From assembly GCA_030248295.1 (NCBI GenBank), contig JASANH010000674.1:24913-88912 (forward strand): a DNA stretch of 64,000 bases, in the 5' to 3' direction. Below the pieces are notes generated by a model that had not been told where the DNA came from, did no database searches, and saw nothing but the letters and a program-made list of their open reading frames with translations. Both the position numbers and the translations under genes were made by a program. This document shows, piece by piece, positions 53,661-64,000 of this stretch (its first letter is position 1; every line of letters begins with the position of its first letter). Origin of the DNA: Mesodorylaimus sp. YZB2_4. Lineage: Eukaryota; Nematoda; Enoplea; Dorylaimida; Dorylaimidae.

Positions 53661-53907
53661 AATTACTGTTTACGGCTTAACTTCAATGATAAAAAATTTT
53701 TCTTGTCAATTATAATCATCATTTTTTTTGTGCGCAATATTCGAGATCGACCCTCCCATCTCGGGCTATAATCAGTCTCCAAGGACCAACCCCCTAAAAC
53801 CAGACACCCTCCGCCTAGGGGGGGAGCCGCCAGACCCCTGCTGACAAGCTCGTTAACCGGCTTGGTGGGCACCAAACAGCTGACGCACCACCCAGCCACG
53901 CGCCACC

Positions 53908-56770
53908 CATGCCTCGACTGTGTATATCATGGATACACTATATGCGCCGAAGGCGCTGGATCGACTGCTTAGACACACCACGGCGCTGAAAACGGATGTC
54001 ACGAATGCTATTACCTATTTGTGGCGCGAATATACAAGATATCAAAAAACGGACAACGGCATTGAGGAGGAAATAGGATGAGTTCGGCCGTTGAAAACGG
54101 GAACCTCGAGTTGTTAAATTTAAAAAAATTTTAAATTTGCTGCTAAAATTTAGGTCATGCAGGTAGGGAGCGTACTGTGGGACTGTGCGGCCGTGGCCGG
54201 AAGAATAGAATGGATTGATCGATTCGATTGGATCGATCCATTGGCCATCGGCCGGAAGAAAACCCATGAACAGCTGCACAAAATAAAATAAAATCAGGCA
54301 CCAGAGAGTCTGACACTACTATAGACTAGCTCAAAGACGACGAGGACAACCAGCCAGAGCCTTTTTTCTTCTTTTTCGATCATTCTCTCTCTACCTACCG
54401 CGTCCTGCAGACATTAATTTGCTGACGTAAGTGCCCTCTGTACTTGCAGAGCGGCAATTTTAAAATTTTTTTGAATTCAACAACTCGAGGTCCCCGTTTT
54501 CAACGGCCCAACTCATCCTATTTCCTCCTCAATGCCGTTGTCCGTTTTTTGATATCTTGTATATTCGCGCCACAAATGGGTAATAGCATTCGTGACATCC
54601 GTTTTCAGCGCCGTGGTGTGTCTAAGCAGTCGATCCAGCGCCTTCGGCGCATATAGTGTCCCCATGGTGTATATTGCTGCCTCGGAGGCTGCTGATGCAC
54701 CGTAAATCTAGTTGTCAGCTACGGAAGGTGTGCGCGGGCCGCCTCGCCGATTTTCGTCAATTCCGTTATTTTGCTCTCGATTGATCGGATCATATACTTT
54801 ATCGAGGTAAGCATGATCGCATCTTGTAGAGAAAATTTCTCTCTATCTTGTGGTGTAAGAAATATTTAGGTTTTTTGATATTTGCGAGCTATAAAAATTT
54901 TTGAAGTTTCCATCTCACGTGCATGGCATTTTCATTTGGTCCCCGATCTGTGAAAAACGTTTCTAAAATTCCGCGAATGGTTTTAAAAGATTCCCACACC
55001 ATTAAAATATACATATTTATTCGGGCTTTAGAATTTCCATGGCTAGTTTTCATGCTATGATTGATTAAATGTGAGGCGTGTTTTTTGGTACTTTTTAGGC
55101 ACGGTTCACGGTATCTACATATTACAAAATGCTAGGTCGTTCGGTTATTGGTATTCTGTCAAAGTATCGCTGCAGATACGCTGAACCTAATTTGCGAATG
55201 CTGTGAACTATAATTGGTAACTCTGGAAGTACCTGTCATACTGGTCTGTACAGTAGTCTCATTTGTGCAGATCTCACATTGCCAGCTGTGACTTGATGTT
55301 GCGAGAGGGGCGAGTATTTGTCATCGAATCAAACTTTATTTATTGTGCTACTACATACCAGATACTAGTATACCAGAACATATGCAAAACTGTATACATA
55401 TACTCTACAGGCCATGCATGTTATATACCTGGAATAAAAGGATATTAGCGAAGCATCAAAGATTGCTGTACGTCATGCGCAGAAGGTAGTCGTTAATCCA
55501 GTGCGAGGGATAGACCACAGTATGTGGCACCGCTTTTGACATTGACTGCGAATTACATTCTATTCGCTAGTATTGACGTACATCTTCAATAGGGGTCGAT
55601 TCGGTGACTGGGAACCTGCTGGCAATTGTTGAGCTCGATATACCCGTATCTATAAAGAAGATCAGGGCGCTCAATCATAGAAGTTGATTTCTCAGTAGTC
55701 GTATGTATGCAAACCTAAAACATCTTCCGCAGCCAAATTTTTAGAGCTGTGTGCACATTGCATGTGCACTAATACATCAACTATGTTCCATTCCAGCGTC
55801 GATCAATCTGACCCTAGGGCCAGGATCCCGATCCCAACCCCAACTAAAACTGATAAGGCAATCAGTATCGACCCATAAGTGATCATGCACTTATGGACCA
55901 ATATTATCAGTCATCGGCCTGTGCTGGACCCGATTCTGACTAGATCTGGGGTCTAGACAGGCCTGATCCATTCCTCAGATCGGCAGATCAGTTCAGCTGG
56001 ATCAGTTATTACTGGAACAACTCCTGAATATACTATAAATCTTGATTGCACCGTTTCGTGAATTTGCACCTACAGTATGATCGTTCCCCTAGCTCAACAT
56101 GAAAGCTCAACAGCTTGATTCAGGCCTGCTAAATGTTATACAGTATAGCTTAGCCGCCTATTCTGTAAAACCATATACATGTACAATAACAGACTGCATT
56201 TACCTGACCCGCCGTATTCGGCCTGTCGATGAGAGATGATGGACGATTGTTGATGACACAAAGGTTCCTTTTCTATGCAGACGCTGTCGACAATATTACA
56301 TGAACCGCCTCGCGACCATGCCTAAAAAGTGCTGTACCAAAAAACACGCCTCACATTTAATCAATCATAGCATGAAAACTAGCCAAGGAAATTCTAAAGC
56401 CCGAATAATTTTGTATATTTTAATGGTGTGGGAATCTTTTAAAACCATTTGCGGAATTTTAGAAACGTTTTTCACAGATCGGGGACCAAATGAAAATGCC
56501 ATGCACGTAAGATGGAAACTTCAAAAATTTTTATAGCTCGCAAATATCGAAAAACCTAAATATTTCTTACACCACGAGATAGAGAAAAATTTTCTCTACA
56601 AGATGCGATCATGCTTACCTCGATCGAACAAATGATCCGATCAATCGAGAGCAAAATAACGGAATTGACGAAAATCGGCGAGGCGACCCGCGCACACCTT
56701 CCGTAGCTGACAACTAGATTTACGGTGCATCAGCAGCCTCCGAGGCAGCAATATACACAGTCGAGGCATG
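53908..56770. mobile_element. Outer inverted-repeat element, 8-bp target duplication GCGCCACC
   Basis: The ends are CATGCCTCGACTGTG...CACAGTCGAGGCATG, flanked by GCGCCACC at 53900-53907 and 56771-56778. The terminal inverted repeats are about 450 bp (left: 53908-53927 continued at 54667-55105; right: about 56315-56770). The interior 55106-56310 holds no gene I can support. Without the nested insertion it is about 2.1 kb. The class is unknown; no transposase. Confidence 0.88.
53928..54666. mobile_element. Nested inverted-repeat element, 8-bp target duplication GTGTATAT
   Basis: 739 bp inserted 20 bp inside the left end of the outer element. The ends are CATGGATACACTATATGCGC and its inverted partner (CATGGGGACACTATATGCGC), with arms of about 200 bp (53928-54130 and 54460-54666). 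GTGTATAT at 53920-53927 is repeated at 54667-54674. Frames in the two arms mirror each other and are not genes. Confidence 0.92.
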
Positions 56771-56999
56771 GCGCCACCGGCGCTAGGGGGACGCCGCCAT
56801 CTAGCAGACATCGTCGGACTTAAACTTTTTAGGGGGTGTATTCCTAAAGTTGCCACGTCAAAATGCCACCGATTTTGGTATGTACTATGCTGCTTTCGTC
56901 TAGCTGCGTTTCGTTTCTCTTTGAGATCTGCGCGAACATCCGCAAACGGATTACTAATTTTCAAAAGCGTAGTAACTCGGAAACTGAATTTAACTGATT

Positions 57000-57125
57000 C
57001 TAAAAAGATTTAGTTACAGTTAAATTCAGTTTTGGCGAGGAGATTCAGTTTCAGTTTCACTTACAGTTAACTGGATTAAAAAGATTCAGTTAACTGATAG
57101 ATTCAGTTTTAGTTTCAGTTGACCG
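57000..57125. repeat. Irregular TTCAGTT repeat
   Basis: Repeated GATTCAGTT, TTTCAGTT and CAGTTAACTG units without fixed spacing. Confidence 0.6.
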
Positions 57126-57296
57126 ATAAACGCTAGTCACGAAGCAGCACCCCTCTCAAGGTTTCCTCACCGCTTATCATACATCCATTTTAACAATCTG
57201 ATCGAGTAAAATAAAGAAGATACATGCTGTTGATAAATGACTGCAACCACGACTTTAGAGTTTTCCTAAAAACGGATATTCCACTAACAAGGGAGC

Positions 57297-58821
57297 ATGG
57301 CCGACTGTTACGTCGAACATTACAAAAGCGAAAATTTTGATTTTTTCCTGAATTCAGAAGAAGAGAGCCCTCTGCAAAAAATAGAGGCGTCTAGCCAAGT
57401 GGTCAGCAGAGGTAAGCGTTTGAATTTTCCGATATGGGGCCATCCATTAGGGTCGACCGCACAAAATCTCGATTTTTTGACCCGCCTTCCCCCCTGACCG
57501 CATGCCGACCACTTATCGCGAGCCCCCCCCCCCCTAAAAATGGTCGACCACTTCAGCCAGACCCCCTCCCCTTCCAAACGCAGTTTTGTGAAATGTTTCG
57601 TCTGATGCTTTATCGAGCTCGACAAGATGCCATCTCCTTCGAAGACAAATCGTTTTTGATTTATGGAGCGGATTTCTATTTTGTAAAAGCCTCCACAAAC
57701 TTTTCCCACAACTTTTCTCCATATTTTTTAAAAGTTTTGCGGGTTGAGCCGCGCCGGCTCAGTTCTCTACGGAACTTCCAATCATATTAGCTGGCAAGCA
57801 GCCATGATATGATAAGCGCGGCTGTGAGGCATAGGTTAGGATCCCAATCCTGATCGTGACATTGAGGCATCGGGATTCTGCTAATAATTATGATATGCAT
57901 AAGCATGGCAGGCACACTCTGATCCATCATATCTGCCATGAAGCAGTAGCGATAGAGAGGCAACAGCAACATCGGCTCAAATCGACAATGATAGCAACAC
58001 TGATTTTACTTAGCCTATGCTGACCTTGCTGGACGCGTATCGAAACTGCGAATGTACCGTATTTCCTCGAAATCCTCCCCCCCCTCTGGTAATTCTCCCC
58101 CGTCTTGGACCCATTTGAAGAAATTTCTCCAACGGGAAGAATTTCGAGGAAATACGGTACTCATCAATTTCAGCTTATTTATAATGACTGAAACTCTACC
58201 TGATAAAAAACCTGGATGACTTAAGTGTGCTTTGGTCTGGAAAATAGACTCATCTCCTTCGTGCGTGCAAACTGTTCGACCTCAAACGAGAAATCCCGAT
58301 CCCGCTCGGGGTTGCCCTGATCTCGATCCTGGAAAAAGGTGATACCAACCTATCCCTAGAGGTGACCAGCTCTCATGGTAGGTTCCCTGTTTCTTCACTG
58401 GGAACACCTCAACACGAGGGCATACTGGGGAGAAGGGGTTTGGGCTTATCGTTAGCTAAGGAACCATCTCGACTTGTGTTTGAAGACAGTTTTCCAATTC
58501 TCTGCCCCTTGGGTGGGCGTCCGCCGTTCGACAGTAACGTGGTGTCGCCCGGAGCCAGGTGTGCAAAGCCAACGACAAGCTACTAAACTGCCGTCCTCGG
58601 TCGGAATAGAACCTTGGCCTCCCAGTCAGGGTTGCGGGCCAGAAAGGCGGAACAACGGCTTGATCAGCTTAGCCATCGCCTTCGAACTTTTCCTTTTCAG
58701 ATCAGATGCCATCCCAGCTGGGAATAAGAGTCCTGATGAAGCCGAAATTGCATTATCGAGAATGAACGACCAAGGAGAAGAGAAGACAAAAAGTTTTGAA
58801 GGTTTTAACGCGCACTACTGG
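57297..58821 (+). CDS. Possible two-exon gene with a repeat-filled intron
   Basis: Exon 1 57297-57411 (MADCYVEHYKSENFDFFLNS ... SQVVSR) ends at a GTAAGC donor in phase 1. About 1.29 kb later, GATCAG precedes an exon that continues in phase with DAIPAGNKSPDEAEIALSRM and ends FNAHYW, TGA at about 58821. The product would be an acidic protein of about 78 residues. The intron carries the MITE-like sequences listed separately. The join is inferred from phase and splice consensus only; no family recognised. Confidence 0.35.
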
Positions 58822-58962
58822 TGAAGATGAAAGGAGTTTTTTGTCATTAAAAGTCTAAAAATTTACTACGGTCGACCATTGGCCGCTACACCGACCGCAG
58901 CTGACCACTTTTTGCCAACCCCCTCCCACCCTTGGCTGCGGTCGATTTTTATGGATTGCCCC
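57436..58962. mobile_element. Candidate inverted-repeat element with GGGGC(C/A)ATCCAT ends
   Basis: 57436 reads GGGGCCATCCATTAGGGTCG and continues ACCGCA; the inverted form of 58925-58962 reads GGGGCAATCCATAAAAATCG and continues ACCGCA. The arms also share GGTCGACCA and C-rich segments. A third end-like copy is at 60946-60990. Arms are diverged and no target duplication is clear. It encloses the second exon of the possible gene 57297-58821, so the boundary or that gene model must be wrong in part. Confidence 0.4.
58055..58159. mobile_element. 105-bp palindromic MITE
   Basis: TACCGTATTTCCTCGAAAT at the left is inverted at the right (ATTTCGAGGAAATACGGTA); the middle is C-rich. Ends in TA suggest a mariner-like insertion preference. 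Confidence 0.8.
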
Positions 58963-60945
58963 TAAGCCAACTTGGCCTGCCGCCAGGATATGTAGCGTGT
59001 GAGCCAGTGATTTATCACATATAGTATAGCCATGTATCGAGCCCAAGCCAAGCCTTTTTGACGGGAGGGGTTACGGTTTTGGCTGGCTCCGCTTTGGGAC
59101 ATTGCAATTTTCGCTGTTTTCGATCTAGCGAACAAAGTTTCTCCTGGTTTTTTTTGTACTTTTACGATCGAATAGGCCTAGTGCTTTATTTGTTGGTCAC
59201 CCGATTACTAATTTTCTCACCCATGGCTTCGCAGAAATCGCAGAGTTTTTGGGTTCGGAGTTCCGAGTTCAAGCTTCAAACACTCAGGTTTGGGGGTTTT
59301 TGCTGAAAAAACCCAAAAAATCCAACAGAATCTGAAAATTTCACTGTACTCTTCGCGCTGACCAGAACTGATCAGTTGGCCAGACGCCTCTAATATTCTG
59401 CAAAGAGCTTTCTTTCGTACCCAGGAACATGTCACAATTTTTGGTTTCCCAAAATTCGACTTAACGGTTGGCGATGTTCCCTTGTCAGTTTTTCTTTGGG
59501 TAGTTGTACAAAATTGCTACTTTCCGTCCGCGTTGCGTGAAGACTGCAACTTCCCATGTACTGTAACATAACATTTGTTTAGATCCGCTTGTCCGAACCA
59601 TGACCTTAAAAGAACTCGCTGCGCGAATATTTGCCAAAAGCAATCCCACAAGATCACCAACTCGCCCAATTATCCTTCCCAATGTACAGTAGATCGCTTT
59701 TGGCCCCATAATTTTATTACGTCAATGGGGGAAAATGTTTAATTCTAAGATAGACGCTACTGATAATGGGGTTAAAGAAACTAGGTACTAATCTTGTTTT
59801 TGACTATGCTTATAAGCCATCAGATTTTATCGAGGAAATGTTCAGTGAAGCTAGCAAGGCGCCGTTCAGTGAGAGCTTGATGTTCCCTTTTTCTGGCCTC
59901 GTTGTGATTCCAGCTCGTTGATACCGCAAGCGTTTTTTGTGAGGAAATTATTGACGGCTTTTGGATAAGTGCTGGAGGTTCTATGAAGGTTTTTAGGGTC
60001 ACGTGCGACGGGATTTACCTTGAGCGTCTGGCAATCCTGATTTGAAGTTGAGCAATAAAGTTCTGCCGCTGTGATTTCTTGACGGCACGTCGGTGGCAAC
60101 GTATTAGTATGTGTGCGAAAGGCAGCATTTCCATTCGGGAACAAAGGGTCGAATGAGCACGTCAGAAGAGGTGAGAGGCGCTGTTTTTTTTGCTAAATTT
60201 GATTGGTTCAAAATTTTAGTTTTTTTTGCCAAACAGGTCGCACATTTAAGTTGTGAACGCCGTCCTGCTGCTCCGTTAGCACTGTCCTGACGGCGAGTCA
60301 CGCAAGTAGCCCGCCGATTCGAAAGCCAATCCTTGATAGAGGTGTCGACGATAAGATCTCCAACATCTCAAACAATTCCGATTATTGAAGCTTCTGGACA
60401 ATGGAGATCGGTTTATTTGTGGACTTGGCCTTTCTTATATATTTATCTTTTTGCTTTTTATTGCGCGTCCTTGTTTCACTCGATTTTAATCATGTGTGCA
60501 AATGGTTAGGACTTATGCACAGAAAAAAGTACATATGCTGTATTTATTTACCCATAAGCGTAGCAAAAGCAAAATCACCTCTGTAAAATATCACCCTGGA
60601 TCTTTCGCATCAGCCCATACTTCTTGATAAAAATTTTTAGTTTAGTAGATAAAAAATAACACGTACCCCCGAGACCAATAAACAAGATGACTGTATGTTT
60701 AAACCAGATGTACCCATTTGCACCGTCGTAGTGGCAGTGGATCCGCAAAAACCAGTTAAAATATCAGCCGTGTTCAGTTTTAAAACAATCCACAAATCGT
60801 AATCTCTGCCACCTGTCATCGACGATCGCCATAAGGCCAATACAAAAATTCGCTGGTGACTTCAGATTTTGGGGCGTTCTATTTTATGAATATGGCCGTC
60901 TTTTCGAAGCGCACCTAAAAAGTTGATTGTTTATGAGCCAGTACA

Positions 60946-60990
60946 GGGGCCATCCATAAAGGTCGACCGCACAAAATCTCGATTTTTTTA
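60946..60990. repeat. Copy of the GGGGCCATCCAT end sequence
   Basis: GGGGCCATCCATAAAGGTCG followed by ACCGCACAAAATCTCGATTT matches 57436-57480 with two or three differences. It stands alone. The rest of 58970-63000 shows no gene I can support; a 141-codon frame at 61244-61669 has no recognisable content. Confidence 0.8.
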
Positions 60991-63050
60991 CCATCTGTGA
61001 AACCTGACCCAGCACCAATCGCTACTACCAACAGTGATGATTTGTGGACTTTGCCAACTTTTTGTTGACATTGTAAGGATTTTGTTAGAACGAATCATGA
61101 TCATTCTCATTGCGAATTTTTCCCAAACCGTTCTTGCATACTACTTGCAATAATCCCACTTCAGTACCTCCCTGCTACTCCTCATAATCACTATCAATAA
61201 GTGAATTGCTCGCGCACAGTTCCTACTCACAGAATAATATATATTGTGTGGACCTACGGTGACCAATGGCCAAATGGCCAAAAATGCTGTCCTGCAGCCT
61301 TTTTTCGATAAGATTGACCTCTTCTTGTGGGCATGTCAACCAGCGAATGAAAAAACCCTGTCCTTTGCAGGCTCTCTTACATGCAAACGACTAATACATG
61401 CCGTGAAGATCGTTCCTTTTTCGATGGACAGGTTGTGTCGATGTTCAGTTTTCAAGTATCACCTTTTTAATCAGGATGGCGTGTTTTATATTTGTTCCAT
61501 TATCATCTATAGTGTCGTTTCTAAAGTCCAAAACTGTCTTGTGTTATTTTTGTGGGCTTTTGTGTTAACGCGACCACTAGCGGCAGCGGCGGACGCATCT
61601 TTCCTGATAAAGTTCAAGTCCGTCTGTGACCTACTATTCTTCGGGCCGGCAGTTATCAGTGGCTGGTAGGCGGAAGCAGCAGTTACTATATGCCTCGGTG
61701 ATCAGATAGGGGTTCTTTCGTTGACGATGCTGATGAAGCTTCTGGCAAGATATGATTGCTGTCAGTAGGCATGCCCTTATCTCATCGTCAGCACAGGAAT
61801 GCCTTACGCGAATTTTTGCCTATAGCCAGCCAGCAATCGCCCCTTATAAGCAAGCTTATGTTGGGCCCAACACTCGCCCATGTGCGTCTCCGCTTACAAC
61901 CCCTCTATAAGGGGTGCATTCCCTGCACGGCCATCCAGCCACCTCTGCGTGGCCATTCAGACTAGACACCACCTTCCTCGGACAATAGCTGGTGGGCTGT
62001 GAACCTGCCAGTGTTCGCCAGCCAAGACTGTCTTCTCGTCTGGCTTCCATCTCTTCACTCGCCATATGGGACGCAGGCGGTACAGCACACACACCTATGC
62101 CCTAGAAGGTTTACCATCTGAGATTCGCGCAGTGAAATTTTCAATCCAGAGGATAGCTGACCCAGCTAGAGGATAGCTGAAGCCACAGGAACGGTCTAGA
62201 GCAATCGACATGGCCACCCAGCGAGTAAATGCACTTGTCGTTGTCGCCTGCACTAGGCATCACTCAAGCGAGTATTGACAAACATCCATGCATGCGCTGC
62301 TCGTGTATTCTTGTATGGCTGGTCCGATAGTATGGTTGCGCAAGTAGGCTCTGGCCTGACAATTAGTGCTGCGCGCCGCGCTGCTTAAAGACGGTGTAAT
62401 AGGGGTGGATACGTTATCTCCAGCTATCAGTGCGCTCATTCGTAACTGGCCTGCCTATCCTACGTCAGGGCCAGACACGAGGCTGATCGAGATCGAGGCC
62501 GTGACTGGTTTGCTTTGCAGGAATTGGGCGGCAACTGATATCGAGTTCTCTGTGCAATGCGGGCTTAGGACCATCAGAACCTCCGTCAAGGTCAACACGT
62601 GCGGCTTTCCTCTGAATTGTGAGCCTAAAGAACCCTCGTGTGCGGTTGACGATACTCGAGGTGCCGGAAAAATTTGTCACCGTCAGGTCCCCGTATACAG
62701 TAAAGGATACACCCACCCGACCAGGAGTGGATGTCACTCAAGTCAATATTAAACGTGTGAGGCCCAGGTACAAAATTGTTCAGCAATCTAACCAGTTCAA
62801 TGATATGTTCAGCTCCAATACTTTGACTAATATATCAGTACATCTGCGCCAGACAATGGTGTGTACAGTATTTGGTCCTCAGGCCATGCTGCACTGGCAG
62901 CGCTATCTGTGCTGTCACTCAGCCTGGGGCTTAACTCTGCCAGCCCCTCATAATGATTGTATTGATGAGGGTTGCAACCCGTGCGGACAGGCGTAGGAGA
63001 GAGTGCGGGACAAAAACTCCGGCTGGAGGTAGGCAAGTCTCGCGACTATA

Positions 63051-63100
63051 CCTGACCTAGAAACATCAACCCGAGGGGTTGACGCTTCTAGGTCAGGGGA
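63051..63100. other. Strong two-part hairpin
   Basis: CCTGACCTAGAA pairs with TTCTAGGTCAGG, enclosing TCAACCC and GGGTTGA around GAG. Function unknown; it may be part of the leader of the gypsy relative to the right. Confidence 0.6.
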
Positions 63101-63387
63101 GAGTATCGATTACTCTCTACCACTCGCCATGGCCTGCCCGGTAGGGGTTACATTCCTCCCATTGCCAGAAGAAGCGACGACCCCGTCGCTCCTTCGGTAG
63201 GGAGGCAGCCTTCCCTCCAACGCAGGGAGGCCGCACCATACACTGCTTCCGCAGTGTTTACGGTGCCCGCAACGCCAGTGGCTAGCCGGTTAGACTGTGT
63301 GTTGGCACAAAACGCCAGAACTCCGACGAACATGGGCGCACTCAGCGGTTCGACGGGGACTTACGCCTCAAGGGACGGCCCCTGAGT

Positions 63388-63555
63388 CATGTCATGTCAT
63401 GTCATACTTTATCCATAGCCAAGCACCATAAGGCGCACTCGAGGGCTAAGGAACACATAATTGACAATCACTTTGTACCGAGGCGGGAGTCGAACCCTCC
63501 CCTGTAAGTGCGCACCTAGCGTGAGAGGCAGACGCCTTAACCCGCTAGGCCACGA
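63388..63555 (-). mobile_element. tRNA-derived SINE with 7-bp target duplication
   Basis: Minus strand: a tRNA-like head (A box GTGGCCTAGCGGGTTAAGG, B box GGGTTCGACTC; 63555-63476), a short body and a tail of (CATGA)n (about 63390-63406). CCTGAGT at 63381-63387 is repeated at 63556-63562. The insertion lies a few bases behind the primer binding site of the LTR element to the right. Confidence 0.75.
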
Positions 63556-63562
63556 CCTGAGT

Positions 63563-63573
63563 TCGTGACGCCA
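63563..63573 (-). other. Primer binding site of a second gypsy element
   Basis: TGGCGTCACGAAC (partly overlapping the SINE target duplication), one base after an LTR end in CA, as in the provirus at 47826. Confidence 0.5.
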
Positions 63574-63574
63574 A

Positions 63575-64000
63575 TGCGGTACCTTCCCCTGTTGTGGGTC
63601 GGGCCACCTACACGCGTACTAAGGTTCGAATCTACCCTGCGCGGCGGTCCATACTGAAACGGACGCTAATATAGACAACACTTTATTAGGCCGACAGGCG
63701 GACACCTCTACGCTGGTACAACCAACCAAGTGAAGAGCACTTATAGGGAGAAGGGCAGCTAGGGGAACAGACCCAACCGCACCGATCGACGAGTAGATGA
63801 TGACTGAGAAGCAGTCCAGGCGGGCCGGTAAGGGGACCGATCCAAGCGCGGAACATAACCAGATCTGACTGGTTATATCTGGGCTCGCTCTGCTCTCATC
63901 AAAGAGGCCTATGGAAGAACACCCTGTGCACGAAACACACGTGTCGCCGGGCGGTCTGCACCGAACGGGGAAGGAACGCTCATCAAGAGATGGGGGTTGC
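63575..64000 (-). repeat. LTR of a second gypsy-type element, continuing beyond the window
   Basis: It ends GGTACCGCA on the minus strand, with AATAAA at 63682-63687 and a weaker TATAAG near 63745. U5 contains GATTCGAACCT like the U5 of the provirus. The start is outside the window. The interior that should follow (below 63380) has no recognisable gag. Confidence 0.5.

Noticed and set aside
56300-56536. 78-codon frame MNRLATMPKKCC
   Set aside because: It lies in the right inverted arm of the outer fold-back element; the mirrored arm has no matching gene, so it is chance.
61244-61669. 141-codon plus-strand frame with hydrophobic stretches
   Set aside because: No recognisable domain, poor start context and composition no different from the AT-rich surroundings.

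Overview
This window is eukaryotic, very probably from an invertebrate metazoan, and almost everything that can be identified in it is mobile DNA. The best clues to the host are metazoan-restricted BEL/Pao and Polinton-type elements, short introns ending in TTTTTAG or TTTTCAG, several long G/C homopolymers and many copies of a TACTGTA/TACAGTA heptamer. The last three would fit a nematode-like genome, but the species cannot be fixed from the sequence.

Layout. 1-6330: a BEL/Pao LTR retrotransposon on the minus strand, truncated by the window edge, with a fully open pol frame, a gag, a primer binding site and an LTR. 7079-10257: a two-exon zinc-binding gene fragment, cut off where a 2.6-kb inverted-repeat element begins; that element carries a C2H2 zinc-finger ORF. 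10602-11761: a plausible host gene for a small membrane-anchored coiled-coil protein. 11960-21640: debris (Tc1-type transposase, a palindromic MITE, a zinc-knuckle gag-like pseudogene, a 3.66-kb inverted-repeat element with a Gly/Arg-rich ORF, a dead Ty3/gypsy pol). 22468-23317: two small possible host genes, one secreted and Cys-rich.

24242-31773 and 48312-53660 look like the two halves of one endogenous Polinton/Maverick-like element: integrase C-terminus, a basic/acidic ORF, an intron-containing major-capsid-like gene and a membrane ORF on the left, a packaging ATPase and accompanying ORFs on the right. A DEDDy 3'-5' exonuclease gene lies at the junction. It is split by a 16.5-kb Ty3/gypsy provirus (31774-48307) that has a 4-bp target duplication GCTA.

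The provirus is the most interesting object. It has gag, a textbook -1 frameshift signal (slippery A AAA AAC, 8-nt spacer, 13-bp perfect hairpin), and a pol whose integrase is followed by a PWWP domain, where chromoviruses carry a chromodomain. Downstream is an extra reading frame of about 1560 codons (one internal stop) of unknown function. A FLYWCH/MULE DNA transposon (40435-42432) sits inside its reverse transcriptase with an 8-bp target duplication; removing it together with one copy of that duplication would bring the two pol halves back in phase.

53900-56778 holds two nested inverted-repeat elements, both beginning CATG and both with perfect 8-bp target duplications. The right end (57297-64000) contains a possible two-exon gene, MITE-like repeats, a tRNA-derived SINE with a 7-bp target duplication, and an LTR of a second, related gypsy element running off the window. 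Most elements carry stops, frameshifts or insertions, so they look like old copies.
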